From NCBI GenBank assembly GCA_024636975.1, contig JAGXGA010000008.1, positions 1 through 63,314 on the forward strand: DNA of 63,314 nucleotides, given 5' to 3'. The stretch comes from Mariniphaga sp. Lineage in GTDB: Bacteria; Bacteroidota; Bacteroidia; Bacteroidales; Prolixibacteraceae. Within the stretch, counting starts at the first letter, position 1, and the number at the start of each line of letters is the position of its first letter. This document shows positions 45,109-54,010 of the stretch, one piece after another. A program made the position numbers and the translations under genes. The notes beneath the pieces are model-generated. The model saw nothing but the letters and a program-made list of their open reading frames with translations, was not told the DNA's origin and searched no databases.

Positions 45109-46320
45109 ATGAAAAAATTTTTTAAGTCTCTTGGCCCCGGGTTTATCATTGCATCGGTAGTATTGGGTCCTGGCAGTATTACTGTAGCTTCACGCATTGG
45201 CTCGGAACATGGCTATTCATTTCTGTGGGTAATTATTTTTGCTGCAATTTCAATGATGATCTATACGTCAATGGGTGTCAGGTTTGGAGTTTCCAACGAT
45301 AAATCGATTCTTCAAACAATTGCCGATAATTATGGACGCTGGTTTTCAGTAGTTATTGGTATTTCAGCATTCCTGGCTGCTTCAAGCTTTCAGTTTGGTA
45401 ATAATCTTGGAGTTGGAATTGGCATGCAGGGCATTACAGGGATCGATGAAAGGGTATGGCCATTTATTTTTACTCCCCTGGCTATTGTCCTACTGTTTTG
45501 GGCAAAGAATCTTTATAAAGTGCTGGAGAAATTGATGATGGCCCTGGTAATGATAATGATTTTGGCATTTTTCTTTAACCTGGTACTTACTAAGCCGGAT
45601 GGAGGAGATCTGGCGAAAGGTTTTTTACCGCTAACTCTTGAAATGGGAAACCTGGATATTGTTGCAGCCCTGGTGGCTACTACTTTTGTTTTGCATGGTG
45701 CCATTTATCAGTCCTATCTTGCCCAGAACAAAGGTTGGGGTATTTCCAATTTGAAACGTGGATTAAGTGATACCTATATGGGGATTTTCTTTTTGGCGTT
45801 AATCTCATTTTTAATTATTGTTACTTCTGCTGCTGCTTTGCATCCGGCTGGTATTACTGTAAATTCTGCTGCAGATATGGCATTGCAACTTGAATCACTG
45901 TTTGGAAGTTATGCTAAAATTGTTTTCAGCATCGGACTTTGTGCTGCAGCTTTTTCTTCCCTTATGGTAAATGCTGTGATGGGTGGAGGGCTTTTATCTG
46001 ACGGTCTTGGTTTAGGCCGCAGTATGAATGATAAGATGCCTAAAATTTTTACTACTGTAGCGTTACTGCTGGGTATGATTATAGCCGTATTTTTTAGAGG
46101 TGATGTAATTTATGCCCTGATTTTGGCACAGGCATCTTCAATTTTTGCTGTTCCGCTTATTGCACTTGGAATGTTTCTGATTCTGAACAACAAAAAGGTA
46201 ATGGGCAAATTTAAAAACAATGCGTGGCAAAACTTTCTTGCTATTTTTGGTTTTATATTAATCAGTATGATGGTTTACTTTATGTACAGCCGATTAATTG
46301 GATTTCTTAATACAGTGTAA
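45109..46320 (+). CDS. NRAMP-fold transporter lacking the canonical metal-binding residues
   Basis: The 403-residue membrane protein has about eleven helices and the NRAMP start SLGPGFIIASVVLGPGSITVASRIG. In metal-transporting NRAMPs the first helix carries D-P-G-N; here it is G-P-G-S (Gly20 and Ser23), so the aspartate and asparagine ligands are absent. The sixth helix motif, normally A-x-x-M-P-H, reads TTFVLH, so the metal-binding methionine is a valine while the histidine stays. The transported substrate is therefore probably not Mn or Fe, and may be organic, since the fold is shared with LeuT-type amino-acid carriers. The ATG at 45109 restores the normal N-terminus; the longer frame back to 45052 is unlikely. 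It is followed after 2 bp by the M20 gene. Confidence 0.8.
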   Translation: MKKFFKSLGPGFIIASVVLGPGSITVASRIGSEHGYSFLWVIIFAAISMMIYTSMGVRFGVSNDKSILQTIADNYGRWFSVVIGISAFLAASSFQFGNNLGVGIGMQGITGIDERVWPFIFTPLAIVLLFWAKNLYKVLEKLMMALVMIMILAFFFNLVLTKPDGGDLAKGFLPLTLEMGNLDIVAALVATTFVLHGAIYQSYLAQNKGWGISNLKRGLSDTYMGIFFLALISFLIIVTSAAALHPAGITVNSAADMALQLESLFGSYAKIVFSIGLCAAAFSSLMVNAVMGGGLLSDGLGLGRSMNDKMPKIFTTVALLLGMIIAVFFRGDVIYALILAQASSIFAVPLIALGMFLILNNKKVMGKFKNNAWQNFLAIFGFILISMMVYFMYSRLIGFLNTV

Positions 46321-46322
46321 AC

Positions 46323-47471
46323 ATGTTATTGCCCGGTATAGTTGATTTTACCCAAAAGCTGATTAAACTCGATTCGGTAAACCCTCCCGGGAATGAAGCC
46401 CCGGTTGCAAAATTGACCGGCGATTTGTTAACTGCATACGATTTTGCGGTTGATTATATTCCATACGGGGATAACAGGCTGCATCTTGTGGCTGAAAAAG
46501 GTTGCCATTCAAACTCGCCTGCTGTTATTTTTACAGGACATTTCGATACAGTACCGTTAGGTGTAAAGGCATGGACAGTTGATCCATTGGGCGGAGAAGT
46601 AACCGATGGCAAAATTTTTGGCCGTGGTTCCAGTGATATGAAAGGTGGGATTGCTGCAATGGCATTGGCAGCCATTCAGGCATTTGAATCAGGAAATCCT
46701 GCATGTGGGGTTCGTCTGGTATTTACAGCAGGAGAGGAAACGGGATGCCAGGGGGCAAAGCACCTGGTTAATGAATACAAAAAATTTGGAAAGGTGTTTG
46801 GCATTGTGGTAGGAGAGCCAACTTCCAACATTCCTGCTGTGGGGCATAAGGGTGGGTTGTATTTAAAAGTTACAACCACAGGAAAAACAGCACATTCATC
46901 AATGCCTCACCTAGGAGAAAATGCTATTTACAAAGCTGCACGGGCAATTCTTAAAACTGAGAAATTCGATTTTAGAGATGACAAAGACCAGTTGCTGGGA
47001 TTTTCTACTTTGAATGTGGGAAGGATGCAAGGTGGAATAAATCTGAATTCGGTCCCTGACTATGCCGAATTTACTATTGATGCGCGGACAACAACCAACA
47101 TCAATCATACGGAGTTGCTTTCCACATTAAAAAATGAATTAGGGGCGGAGGCAGATATTGAAGTCCTTGTTGATTTGCCGGCAGTATCATCACCTGAAAA
47201 CAGTCCTTTTGTACAGGCTGTTTACAAGGCATGCGGAATTTCGGCAGGTACAGAAGGCTTTCCCAAGTCGCTTCCCTACCTCACCGATGGGGCAGTATTG
47301 CAACCTGCTTTTGGTGGAATCCCCACGGTAATTTTGGGACCGGGGCAACCTGAATTGGCCCACCAGACTGATGAATACTGCCTCGTTGAAAATCTGGAAC
47401 GGGCAGTTGAAATTTATAAAAATATAATTTTAAGAATGAACGACGATTCATTTGGTGCCGGAATTTTGTAA
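46323..47471 (+). CDS. M20-family metallohydrolase (ArgE/DapE/CPG2-like)
   Basis: The 382-residue protein has the M20 di-zinc residues: TGHFDTVPLG (about residues 72-81, His and Asp), the bridging Asp of GRGSSDMKGGIAAM, the catalytic TAGEETGCQG glutamates, VGEPTSN and the late His of PGQPELAHQTDEY. A dimerisation lid lies between about residues 175 and 285 (KGGLYLKVTTTGKTAHSSMP). M20 enzymes hydrolyse peptides or N-acyl amino acids; the start VDFTQKLIKLDSVNPPGNE fits the ArgE/DapE branch. It lies 2 bp after the transporter and 2 bp before the GNAT gene, so the three act together. The amide substrate is unknown. Confidence 0.88.
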   Translation: MLLPGIVDFTQKLIKLDSVNPPGNEAPVAKLTGDLLTAYDFAVDYIPYGDNRLHLVAEKGCHSNSPAVIFTGHFDTVPLGVKAWTVDPLGGEVTDGKIFGRGSSDMKGGIAAMALAAIQAFESGNPACGVRLVFTAGEETGCQGAKHLVNEYKKFGKVFGIVVGEPTSNIPAVGHKGGLYLKVTTTGKTAHSSMPHLGENAIYKAARAILKTEKFDFRDDKDQLLGFSTLNVGRMQGGINLNSVPDYAEFTIDARTTTNINHTELLSTLKNELGAEADIEVLVDLPAVSSPENSPFVQAVYKACGISAGTEGFPKSLPYLTDGAVLQPAFGGIPTVILGPGQPELAHQTDEYCLVENLERAVEIYKNIILRMNDDSFGAGIL

Positions 47472-47473
47472 AA

Positions 47474-48328
47474 ATGGGTGGTATAAGATCAGTAACTATT
47501 GCGGATATGCCCCAGACGACTGAATTATCGGAAGCAGAGGGATGGAACCAGACTGGGAAGGATTGGAAAATGCTGGTGGCTTCTCCAGGTAATGTTTGTC
47601 TTGCATATACTTCCGATGATAAAATCATTGCCACAGCTACAGCCATGAATTACGACAATGAACTGGCATGGATAGGCATGGTGCTGGTGCATCGTGATCA
47701 CCGGGGAAAAGGGATAAGCAAACTTTTAATTGCTGCATTGCTTGATAAGCTGAAATCCTGCAGGTCCGTTAAACTGGATGCAACCCCTGCAGGTCAGCCG
47801 GTTTATGAAAAGTTTGGTTTTAAAAGTGAATGCCTTGTTCATCGAATGACTTCTGATGCAATTACACGGGATTTAATGAAATTAGAAATTAATTCTTCTA
47901 TCAAACAGGTTGCTGCCGGTGATATATCAGAAATCATTACTTGCGATCAACAAGCTAATGGTGTAAAAAGAAAAGCGCTGATAGAATATTTAATCGGTGA
48001 ATATCCACAGGAAGCTTTTGTTATAAGAAAGCTTGGCAAAATTAAAGGTTTTGCTTTGGGAAGGACAGGAGCACGATACCATCAGATAGGGCCTTTAATT
48101 GCCGATTCAACAGAAGATGCAAAGAAACTACTTTTATATTCTTTATATCATCATAAAGGATTGCCTGTAGTACTGGATGTGCCGGAATGGAATAATAAAT
48201 TGATAGGATGGCTTTTGACCGCAGGCTTTATTAAGCAGCGCCATTTTGTTCGAATGCATCTTCATGAGAGGACATTGCCGGGTGTTCCCCAAAATATGTA
48301 CCTCATAAGCGGGCCTGAATTTGGATGA
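47474..48328 (+). CDS. Double-domain GNAT N-acetyltransferase (YitH-like)
   Basis: The 284-residue protein has an N-terminal GNAT domain with the acetyl-CoA loop VLVHRDHRGKGISKLL (about residues 73-88). A second GNAT-like half (about 145-284) contains IKGFALGRTGARYHQIGPLIADSTEDAKKLLLYSL, typical of the Acetyltransf_18 domain of YitH/YitI-type enzymes. It transfers an acetyl group to an amine. Being 2 bp after the M20 gene, it is the third member of an operon that could remove one acyl group and add another, or sense the same amino compound. Substrate unknown. Confidence 0.82.
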   Translation: MGGIRSVTIADMPQTTELSEAEGWNQTGKDWKMLVASPGNVCLAYTSDDKIIATATAMNYDNELAWIGMVLVHRDHRGKGISKLLIAALLDKLKSCRSVKLDATPAGQPVYEKFGFKSECLVHRMTSDAITRDLMKLEINSSIKQVAAGDISEIITCDQQANGVKRKALIEYLIGEYPQEAFVIRKLGKIKGFALGRTGARYHQIGPLIADSTEDAKKLLLYSLYHHKGLPVVLDVPEWNNKLIGWLLTAGFIKQRHFVRMHLHERTLPGVPQNMYLISGPEFG

Positions 48329-48553
48329 GTAGTTACATCAGGTCATTATCTGTTCGGGTAATTTTTTAATTCTTTTTTAAAGATTGTATCACAATAAGTA
48401 TATTATTGCATCAAACTTTTCTTTTCTGGTATGGTTACAAGAAAGAGCAAGTATATCACGCTGTATTGATAATAATTTTGTTATTTTATTGATAAATATA
48501 AAATGCAATCCTGTCTTTCATTTTCTAAAGGAAAGGGTTAAACTATAAAAATT

Positions 48554-49633
48554 ATGGAAAAAATTTACTGCCTTATTATGGCTGGTGGTTCGGGTACCCG
48601 GTTCTGGCCCCGTAGCAGAACTATTAAGCCCAAGCAATATCTGAATCTTTTTGGAAGAGAATCACTACTGGAATCAACAGTTAGTCGATTTGGTAAATTT
48701 CTGGAAACGGAAAACATTTATATCGTATCAGGAAAGAACCAGGCGAATGTTTTGGAAGAACAAACACCGATGATCCCTAAAGAAAACCTGATCTATGAAC
48801 CGGTGGGTAAAAATACACTTCCCTGCATTGGTCTGGCAGCAATGTTTGCTGAAAAGGATAATCCGGATGGAATTATGGTAGTATCGCCTTCGGATCACCT
48901 GGTAAAGGATGATGAACTGTTCCGCGATACAGTGTTGGCAGCTTCTGAAATTGCAAAAAATAAGGATGGTATCGTTACCATTGGAATTACCCCATCCTAC
49001 CCGGCTACCGGATATGGTTATGTGCAGGTGGAGCATGAACTTACGGAAGAGGAAAAAATAAGACAGTTTAAAGTAAAGCGCTTTGTTGAGAAACCTGATT
49101 ACGATACGGCTGCCTCCTACCTTAAACAAGGAGGTTTTTACTGGAACAGCGGAATGTTTATTTTTAAGATTTCTGTATTTCTGGAAGCTGTAAAAGAGTT
49201 TGCCCCTCAGCTTTACCGCGATTTAAGAATCATCCAGGCCGATATGGGAAACCCGTCGTACGGGGAAACCCTCGATACCATCTATCGTGCTGTTGAAGGG
49301 ATTTCTGTTGATTATGGCATTATGGAGCATGCAAAAAATATCTACCTCGTTGAAGGCAACTTTCAGTGGAACGATTTGGGAAGCTGGGAGTCGGTATATC
49401 TTTTCAGTGAAAAGGATGAAGACAGGAATGCCGGCACAGGAGAAAAAATCTTCATTAATTCTAAAAATTCGTATGTTTATACAGATGAAGGCGTGGTGGC
49501 ACTTATTGGGCTCGAGGATGTAGTTGTCGTGAGGGAAGGTAACGCTGTTCTTGTCTGCAAACGTGAAAACGCGGAAGATGTAAAGCAGGTAGTGGAGCAA
49601 CTAAAAAGCAGTAATAGAAACCAGTTTTTATAA
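48554..49633 (+). CDS. manC: Mannose-1-phosphate guanylyltransferase
   Basis: This enzyme makes GDP-mannose from GTP and mannose 1-phosphate (EC 2.7.7.13), the precursor of GDP-fucose. The 359-residue protein has the signature IMAGGSGTRFWPRSRTIKPKQYL (about residues 8-30), VVSPSDHLV with the metal Asp, VEKPDYDTA and WNSGMFIF. It lacks the C-terminal phosphomannose isomerase domain of bifunctional ManC. The preceding 225-bp spacer separates it from the GNAT gene; it leads a co-directional run into the mutarotase and hydrolases, which is unusual for a biosynthetic enzyme. Confidence 0.92.
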   Translation: MEKIYCLIMAGGSGTRFWPRSRTIKPKQYLNLFGRESLLESTVSRFGKFLETENIYIVSGKNQANVLEEQTPMIPKENLIYEPVGKNTLPCIGLAAMFAEKDNPDGIMVVSPSDHLVKDDELFRDTVLAASEIAKNKDGIVTIGITPSYPATGYGYVQVEHELTEEEKIRQFKVKRFVEKPDYDTAASYLKQGGFYWNSGMFIFKISVFLEAVKEFAPQLYRDLRIIQADMGNPSYGETLDTIYRAVEGISVDYGIMEHAKNIYLVEGNFQWNDLGSWESVYLFSEKDEDRNAGTGEKIFINSKNSYVYTDEGVVALIGLEDVVVVREGNAVLVCKRENAEDVKQVVEQLKSSNRNQFL

Positions 49634-49665
49634 GATTTATTAAACAGACCAAAAAATAAACAACT

Positions 49666-50016
49666 ATGCCTGAAATAAAAAGATATTGTAAAACCCTTCA
49701 GCTTCATGATGATCCGGTGTTGATTGAAAACTATAAAAAAGTACATGCTCCCGGAGCTGTATGGCCTGAGATTACAAAAGGCATGCGGGAGGTGGGGATT
49801 ACCGACATGGAAATCTACATTCATGGTAACCTGTTGTTTATGATAATGGACACAGTGGCTGATTTTGACCATGACAAGGCAATGGAGGAATTGGCTGGTA
49901 AGCCCCGTCAACGTGAATGGGAAGCTTATGTGTCGCAGTTCCAGAAAACTACTTCAGATGCAGCCGCCGATGAAAAGTGGCAGTTAATGGAACGGATTTA
50001 CAGGATGGATACATGA
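49666..50016 (+). CDS. L-rhamnose mutarotase-family protein
   Basis: The 116-residue cytoplasmic protein matches the RhaM family (PF05336), which interconverts the anomers of L-rhamnose; some members prefer L-fucose. The pattern includes an early Tyr/Lys-His pair in IENYKKVHAPGAVWPEITKGM, the DMEIYIHGNLLFMIMDT strand and hairpin, and the RQREWEAYVSQFQ helix. The context of fucosidase and sulfatases fits a 6-deoxy-L-sugar. It lies 32 bp after manC and 34 bp before the GH9 gene. Confidence 0.83.
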   Translation: MPEIKRYCKTLQLHDDPVLIENYKKVHAPGAVWPEITKGMREVGITDMEIYIHGNLLFMIMDTVADFDHDKAMEELAGKPRQREWEAYVSQFQKTTSDAAADEKWQLMERIYRMDT

Positions 50017-50050
50017 AACAACCTTGGATTTTTAACCTGAATTAAATAAA

Positions 50051-52354
50051 ATGAATAAGATTAAATTGCTCTCCCTTTTTCTGATATTGGGAATTATTCC
50101 TCCTGCAACAGCAACAAAATTTATTGAAATTAAGGTAGTCGACAAAGAATACCTGATGGTTTATTTCAAAGATGGCGAAGTATTTTACCGCGACGATGGC
50201 AAAGGGCCCAGCGGTAACACAGGTCACGATTATGCTGCAGGCGACGACAGCCTCCACATTTATGGCAATGAGTTGAATACAAAGGTTGCACAGGAAATTA
50301 AAAGCTGGAGAATTCATTCTTCCGGGGATGATTTTTATGGCACAACAGGCAAAATTCCGGTTGCTGTCCATCGGAAATCGAAAGTTAATAATGCAGATCA
50401 TTCATGGAATTATAAACTTGATCACTGGATATTTCTTAAACTGCCCTCCGGAATGAAAGAAGGTGTTGAATATACCTTGTCAATCGATTCCGAAATCTAC
50501 AGCGATGTTTTAGAAGCCACCATTACCTACGACAATACAAAAAAATTTTCGGAGGCGGTTCATGTAAATATTATTGGATATGTTCCCTCCAGTCCGGTAA
50601 AATCGGCCGATCTTTATCTTTGGATGGGTGATGGAGGGGCTCGCGATTACAGCTCATTTGAAAATAATAAGGTTTGGTTGCTTGATGTTCAGTCAGGGAA
50701 GAAACATGAAGTAGGAAATGTTAATTTCTGGAAGAAAAGTGCCACTGAAGCCGAAGGGAGAAATCTTACCGGTTCAGATGTATGGAATGTTGATTTTTCG
50801 TATTTCAATTTACCCGGAACATACCGACTGGTTGTTGAGGATGTTGGCAGCAGCATGGAATTCAAAATTGAAGACAATATTTATTTTGATCCGTATAAAT
50901 ATTCTGTCAGGGGGTATTATTACATGCGGATAGGAGAAGATCAGCCGGAAATGGTCCCTGTTCCGCGGCAACCAACATTTATTCCGGGTAAGGATCCGGA
51001 AGGTTTTACCGTTTACATTACCGACTTACACCCCTTTCATCCGGTATGGAGAGCCCGGCGGGGGGATACATGGGATGAACCGCATTTCAAACCGGCAAAG
51101 GAATCGTTGTTCTGGCAACACCGGCTTCCCGGAAATCCTGTCAACCAAAACGCATACGGCGGACATTCCGATGCCCTCGACTGGGACCGGCACCTTGCTC
51201 ATGTTTCGAATATTTATGACCTATTGTTGCCCTATTTTCTGAGCAATGGGAAACTTGATGACGATAACCTGCAAATAGCAGAAAGTGGCAACGGTATACC
51301 GGATATTATAGACGAAGCAAGAAATGAAGTGGATTTGTGGCTAAGGCTTCGCCACGAGGAAGGGTATGCGCATGGGCTGACCAATCCTTCAAGTGAAAAA
51401 ACAATGATGTTTCAGGCCGGGAATACAACAATGGCAGCTTGGGCAAATGCAGCAAACTGTGCTATGCTGGGAGATTGTTTCCGTATTTCAGGTCGTACGG
51501 ACTTGATGAAATTTTATCGCGATGAAGCAATAAAGGCATTTGAATTTGCCGGAAAGCAGGAAGATCAGCAGCTGGATGACAGGCAGGGTATTGGTGATGT
51601 AAATATGAGAGGCAGGGATTTCAGGATGATGGCAGCTGCTTTTCTATATAATATTACAGGGGATGTTAAATGGGAAGATATTATTGCAGCAGAAAGTGTG
51701 GTAAAGAATAGAATATCTGAAATTGAAGTTAAAAGGGACTGGAGCCAGTTGTATGCAACCGTGGCTTATCTGTTTACGCCACAAAAGCGGAATTACAATT
51801 CGTTATATGATAATATGATAGCCTCCATTCGAAACCAGGCGATTAAAGAAAATGTAAACTTAATGGATGAACGGCCATCAAGACGTTCATCCAACAATAA
51901 CTGGTGGCAAACCGCACAAAACATGCATCTGGTAATCCTGGCACATGCTCTTTCCGATAATTCAACGGAAAAGCGTTTGTTTGAACGCTCCATGTACCTC
52001 GAAGCAGACTGGGGCTTGGGTCGTAATCCTTCAAATATTGTTGAAATGACTGGTTTGGGTGAGCGTCACATTGTAAACTGTTATACTTCCGGAAGGAACG
52101 ACGGCACTCCGGGCTTGCACCCTGGACATACTCCGTACAACAACCTGGAGCCATGGGGAGGCGATAATAACGGGTCCAATCCGCGCTGGTTTTCCGACCG
52201 GGGATATCCCGACTGGAAAGAAGGGGGATGGCCGCATCAGGAAGCACATTTCAATAACAGGTATTCATGGGCAAATGCAGAGTTTACACCGAGGCAAACC
52301 ATGCGGGGTAAAATGGCTCTCTATGGTTATTTATACAGTATTTCAGCACACTAA
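50051..52354 (+). CDS. Secreted GH9-type glycoside hydrolase
   Basis: The 767-residue protein has a signal peptide (about residues 1-21), an N-terminal beta region, an Ig-like domain (about 170-275, beginning AVHVNIIGYVPSSPVKSA) as in CelD-type GH9 enzymes, and an (alpha/alpha)6 barrel. The catalytic-base region reads GGHSDALDWDRH (D-A-x-D pattern), and ESGNGIPDIIDEARNEVDLWL follows. A late RYSWANAEFTPR supplies the candidate acid Glu. GH9 members cleave beta-1,4-glucans or related links, and some act as exo-enzymes on glucosamine. Substrate in this sulfated-glycan region is uncertain. Confidence 0.82.
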   Translation: MNKIKLLSLFLILGIIPPATATKFIEIKVVDKEYLMVYFKDGEVFYRDDGKGPSGNTGHDYAAGDDSLHIYGNELNTKVAQEIKSWRIHSSGDDFYGTTGKIPVAVHRKSKVNNADHSWNYKLDHWIFLKLPSGMKEGVEYTLSIDSEIYSDVLEATITYDNTKKFSEAVHVNIIGYVPSSPVKSADLYLWMGDGGARDYSSFENNKVWLLDVQSGKKHEVGNVNFWKKSATEAEGRNLTGSDVWNVDFSYFNLPGTYRLVVEDVGSSMEFKIEDNIYFDPYKYSVRGYYYMRIGEDQPEMVPVPRQPTFIPGKDPEGFTVYITDLHPFHPVWRARRGDTWDEPHFKPAKESLFWQHRLPGNPVNQNAYGGHSDALDWDRHLAHVSNIYDLLLPYFLSNGKLDDDNLQIAESGNGIPDIIDEARNEVDLWLRLRHEEGYAHGLTNPSSEKTMMFQAGNTTMAAWANAANCAMLGDCFRISGRTDLMKFYRDEAIKAFEFAGKQEDQQLDDRQGIGDVNMRGRDFRMMAAAFLYNITGDVKWEDIIAAESVVKNRISEIEVKRDWSQLYATVAYLFTPQKRNYNSLYDNMIASIRNQAIKENVNLMDERPSRRSSNNNWWQTAQNMHLVILAHALSDNSTEKRLFERSMYLEADWGLGRNPSNIVEMTGLGERHIVNCYTSGRNDGTPGLHPGHTPYNNLEPWGGDNNGSNPRWFSDRGYPDWKEGGWPHQEAHFNNRYSWANAEFTPRQTMRGKMALYGYLYSISAH

Positions 52355-52441
52355 TGTAATCGTTTTAAAGCAAATTGTAAGAAATAAACTTTGCAGAAGT
52401 TGAAATCAGGATCCAGCTAAATAATATAATCTAAATAAACT

Positions 52442-53932
52442 ATGCCGATGAGACAATTTTTTGTGGTTTTATTAGCAGGATTACTGCTGTCCTGTTCCTC
52501 TAAACAAAACTTTTCTTCCGGGGTTAACGATCTGACACATCTTTGGGATACGATCAGACCACTGGCAAACCCCGGTAAAGGCTGGTACCATCATTTACTT
52601 GACAATGGTATCGATAAATACCAAATATCCGATGATTCCGTTTTTAGGACCTTTCCTGGTATGGATCACCTGTATCTGCGACTTGCATGGGCATATCTTG
52701 AGCCTGAGGAAGGTAAGTACGACTGGTCGTATATCGATAATGTTGTTGATAAATTTGTTCCGCTGGGTTACGGTATTTCTTTCCGCATTACCTGCAAGGA
52801 AACAGGCCCTGCTCCGGGCAGCGTGCCAAAGGAAATTGACGGAATCAGGTATGCCACTCCTTATTGGGTAAAAAAAGCCGGAGCTAAGGGCACTGACCGA
52901 CCGGAGCATGGCTCTCCGTCATGGACCCCCGAATGGAATGATCCCGTTTTCCTTGAAAAGCTCGATAATTTTCATAAAGCTTTTGCCGAACGATACGATG
53001 GCGAATTATGGGTGAGGTACGTTGATGTAGGCAGCATTGGTGAGTGGGGTGAAGGACATACCCACTTTTCCACCCGCATTCCTCCTACTGTGGACGAGGT
53101 AAAAACCCATATGCAAATTTATCTGAAACATTACAGACATTCGCTGCTTGTGGTAACCGATGATTTGCTTTACTGGAATAAACCAGATGAGGAGGTAAAG
53201 GAGCTTTTGGAATTTGCAAAAAGCAATGGTTTCTCGCTACGCGATGACAGCCCGCTGGTGGACTGGTATATTGATAACAATTTAGATACCTGGTCGGTAA
53301 GCCATCCGCATTTTTTTGAAGATCTGTACCTAAAACGACCAGTGGTTTTTGAACTGCAGCATTACGGAAATGTGAAAGAAGATGGCAATTGGAAGGGAAA
53401 AAACGGAGAAGAAATCCTTCGGGAATACGGAGTGAGTGGTGCTGAGATCTTCAGGAATGCTATACATTTAATCAAGCCAACATATATCGGCTACCATGGG
53501 TATGCAGAGGAATGGCTGAATGACAATCCGCAACTGACAAACGAGCTGCTTAACCTTTGCGGCTACTGGTATTTCCCTGTTTCATTCAAGCTTGGAAAGA
53601 TTAAAAATTCTGAATTTGCTTTCAGCATTAATTGGCTGAATAAAGGAGTGGCACCGGCGTATGATGCCTTCTCTTTAAGAGGAAAGTTAATACCACTTGA
53701 TTCATCGGGGAAAATCGTTGAATTTGAGTTGGAGGATTCACAGAACAGAAAATGGATGCCGGGTGAAATTTATAATGCCGAATACATTGTGTCTTTGGCT
53801 AAAGTACCAGAGGGTAATTATAGTCTGGGCATTCAGCTTTTCGATAAAACATCGGGAAAGCCTGTTGAAACAGGAGTGAAAACTGAGGAAATTATAGACG
53901 GATATTTTATGCTGGATGAAGTTTCATTCTGA
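52442..53932 (+). CDS. Lipoprotein with TIM-barrel and DUF4832-like domain
   Basis: This 496-residue lipoprotein (signal ending LLLSCSS) has an N-terminal region like glycosidase TIM barrels: NPGKGWYHHLLDN, YLRLAWAYLEPEEGKYDWSYID, GISFRITCKE and VRYVDVGSIGEWGEGH, in which the last has Glu residues in the position of a GH catalytic acid. From about residue 370 a beta-rich tail (WYFPVSFKLGKI, AFSINWLNKGVAPAYD) fits DUF4832 (PF16116). The DUF4832/DUF4874 pair is often found in polysaccharide loci but has no settled activity that I know. Probably surface-attached hydrolase. Confidence 0.65.
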   Translation: MPMRQFFVVLLAGLLLSCSSKQNFSSGVNDLTHLWDTIRPLANPGKGWYHHLLDNGIDKYQISDDSVFRTFPGMDHLYLRLAWAYLEPEEGKYDWSYIDNVVDKFVPLGYGISFRITCKETGPAPGSVPKEIDGIRYATPYWVKKAGAKGTDRPEHGSPSWTPEWNDPVFLEKLDNFHKAFAERYDGELWVRYVDVGSIGEWGEGHTHFSTRIPPTVDEVKTHMQIYLKHYRHSLLVVTDDLLYWNKPDEEVKELLEFAKSNGFSLRDDSPLVDWYIDNNLDTWSVSHPHFFEDLYLKRPVVFELQHYGNVKEDGNWKGKNGEEILREYGVSGAEIFRNAIHLIKPTYIGYHGYAEEWLNDNPQLTNELLNLCGYWYFPVSFKLGKIKNSEFAFSINWLNKGVAPAYDAFSLRGKLIPLDSSGKIVEFELEDSQNRKWMPGEIYNAEYIVSLAKVPEGNYSLGIQLFDKTSGKPVETGVKTEEIIDGYFMLDEVSF

Positions 53933-54010
53933 TATTATTTTTATAATAACATCAAATTTGCTGTTGTTTTATACTATTTTAGTAATTCAAAACCATCTAA
54001 TTATTGTCCA

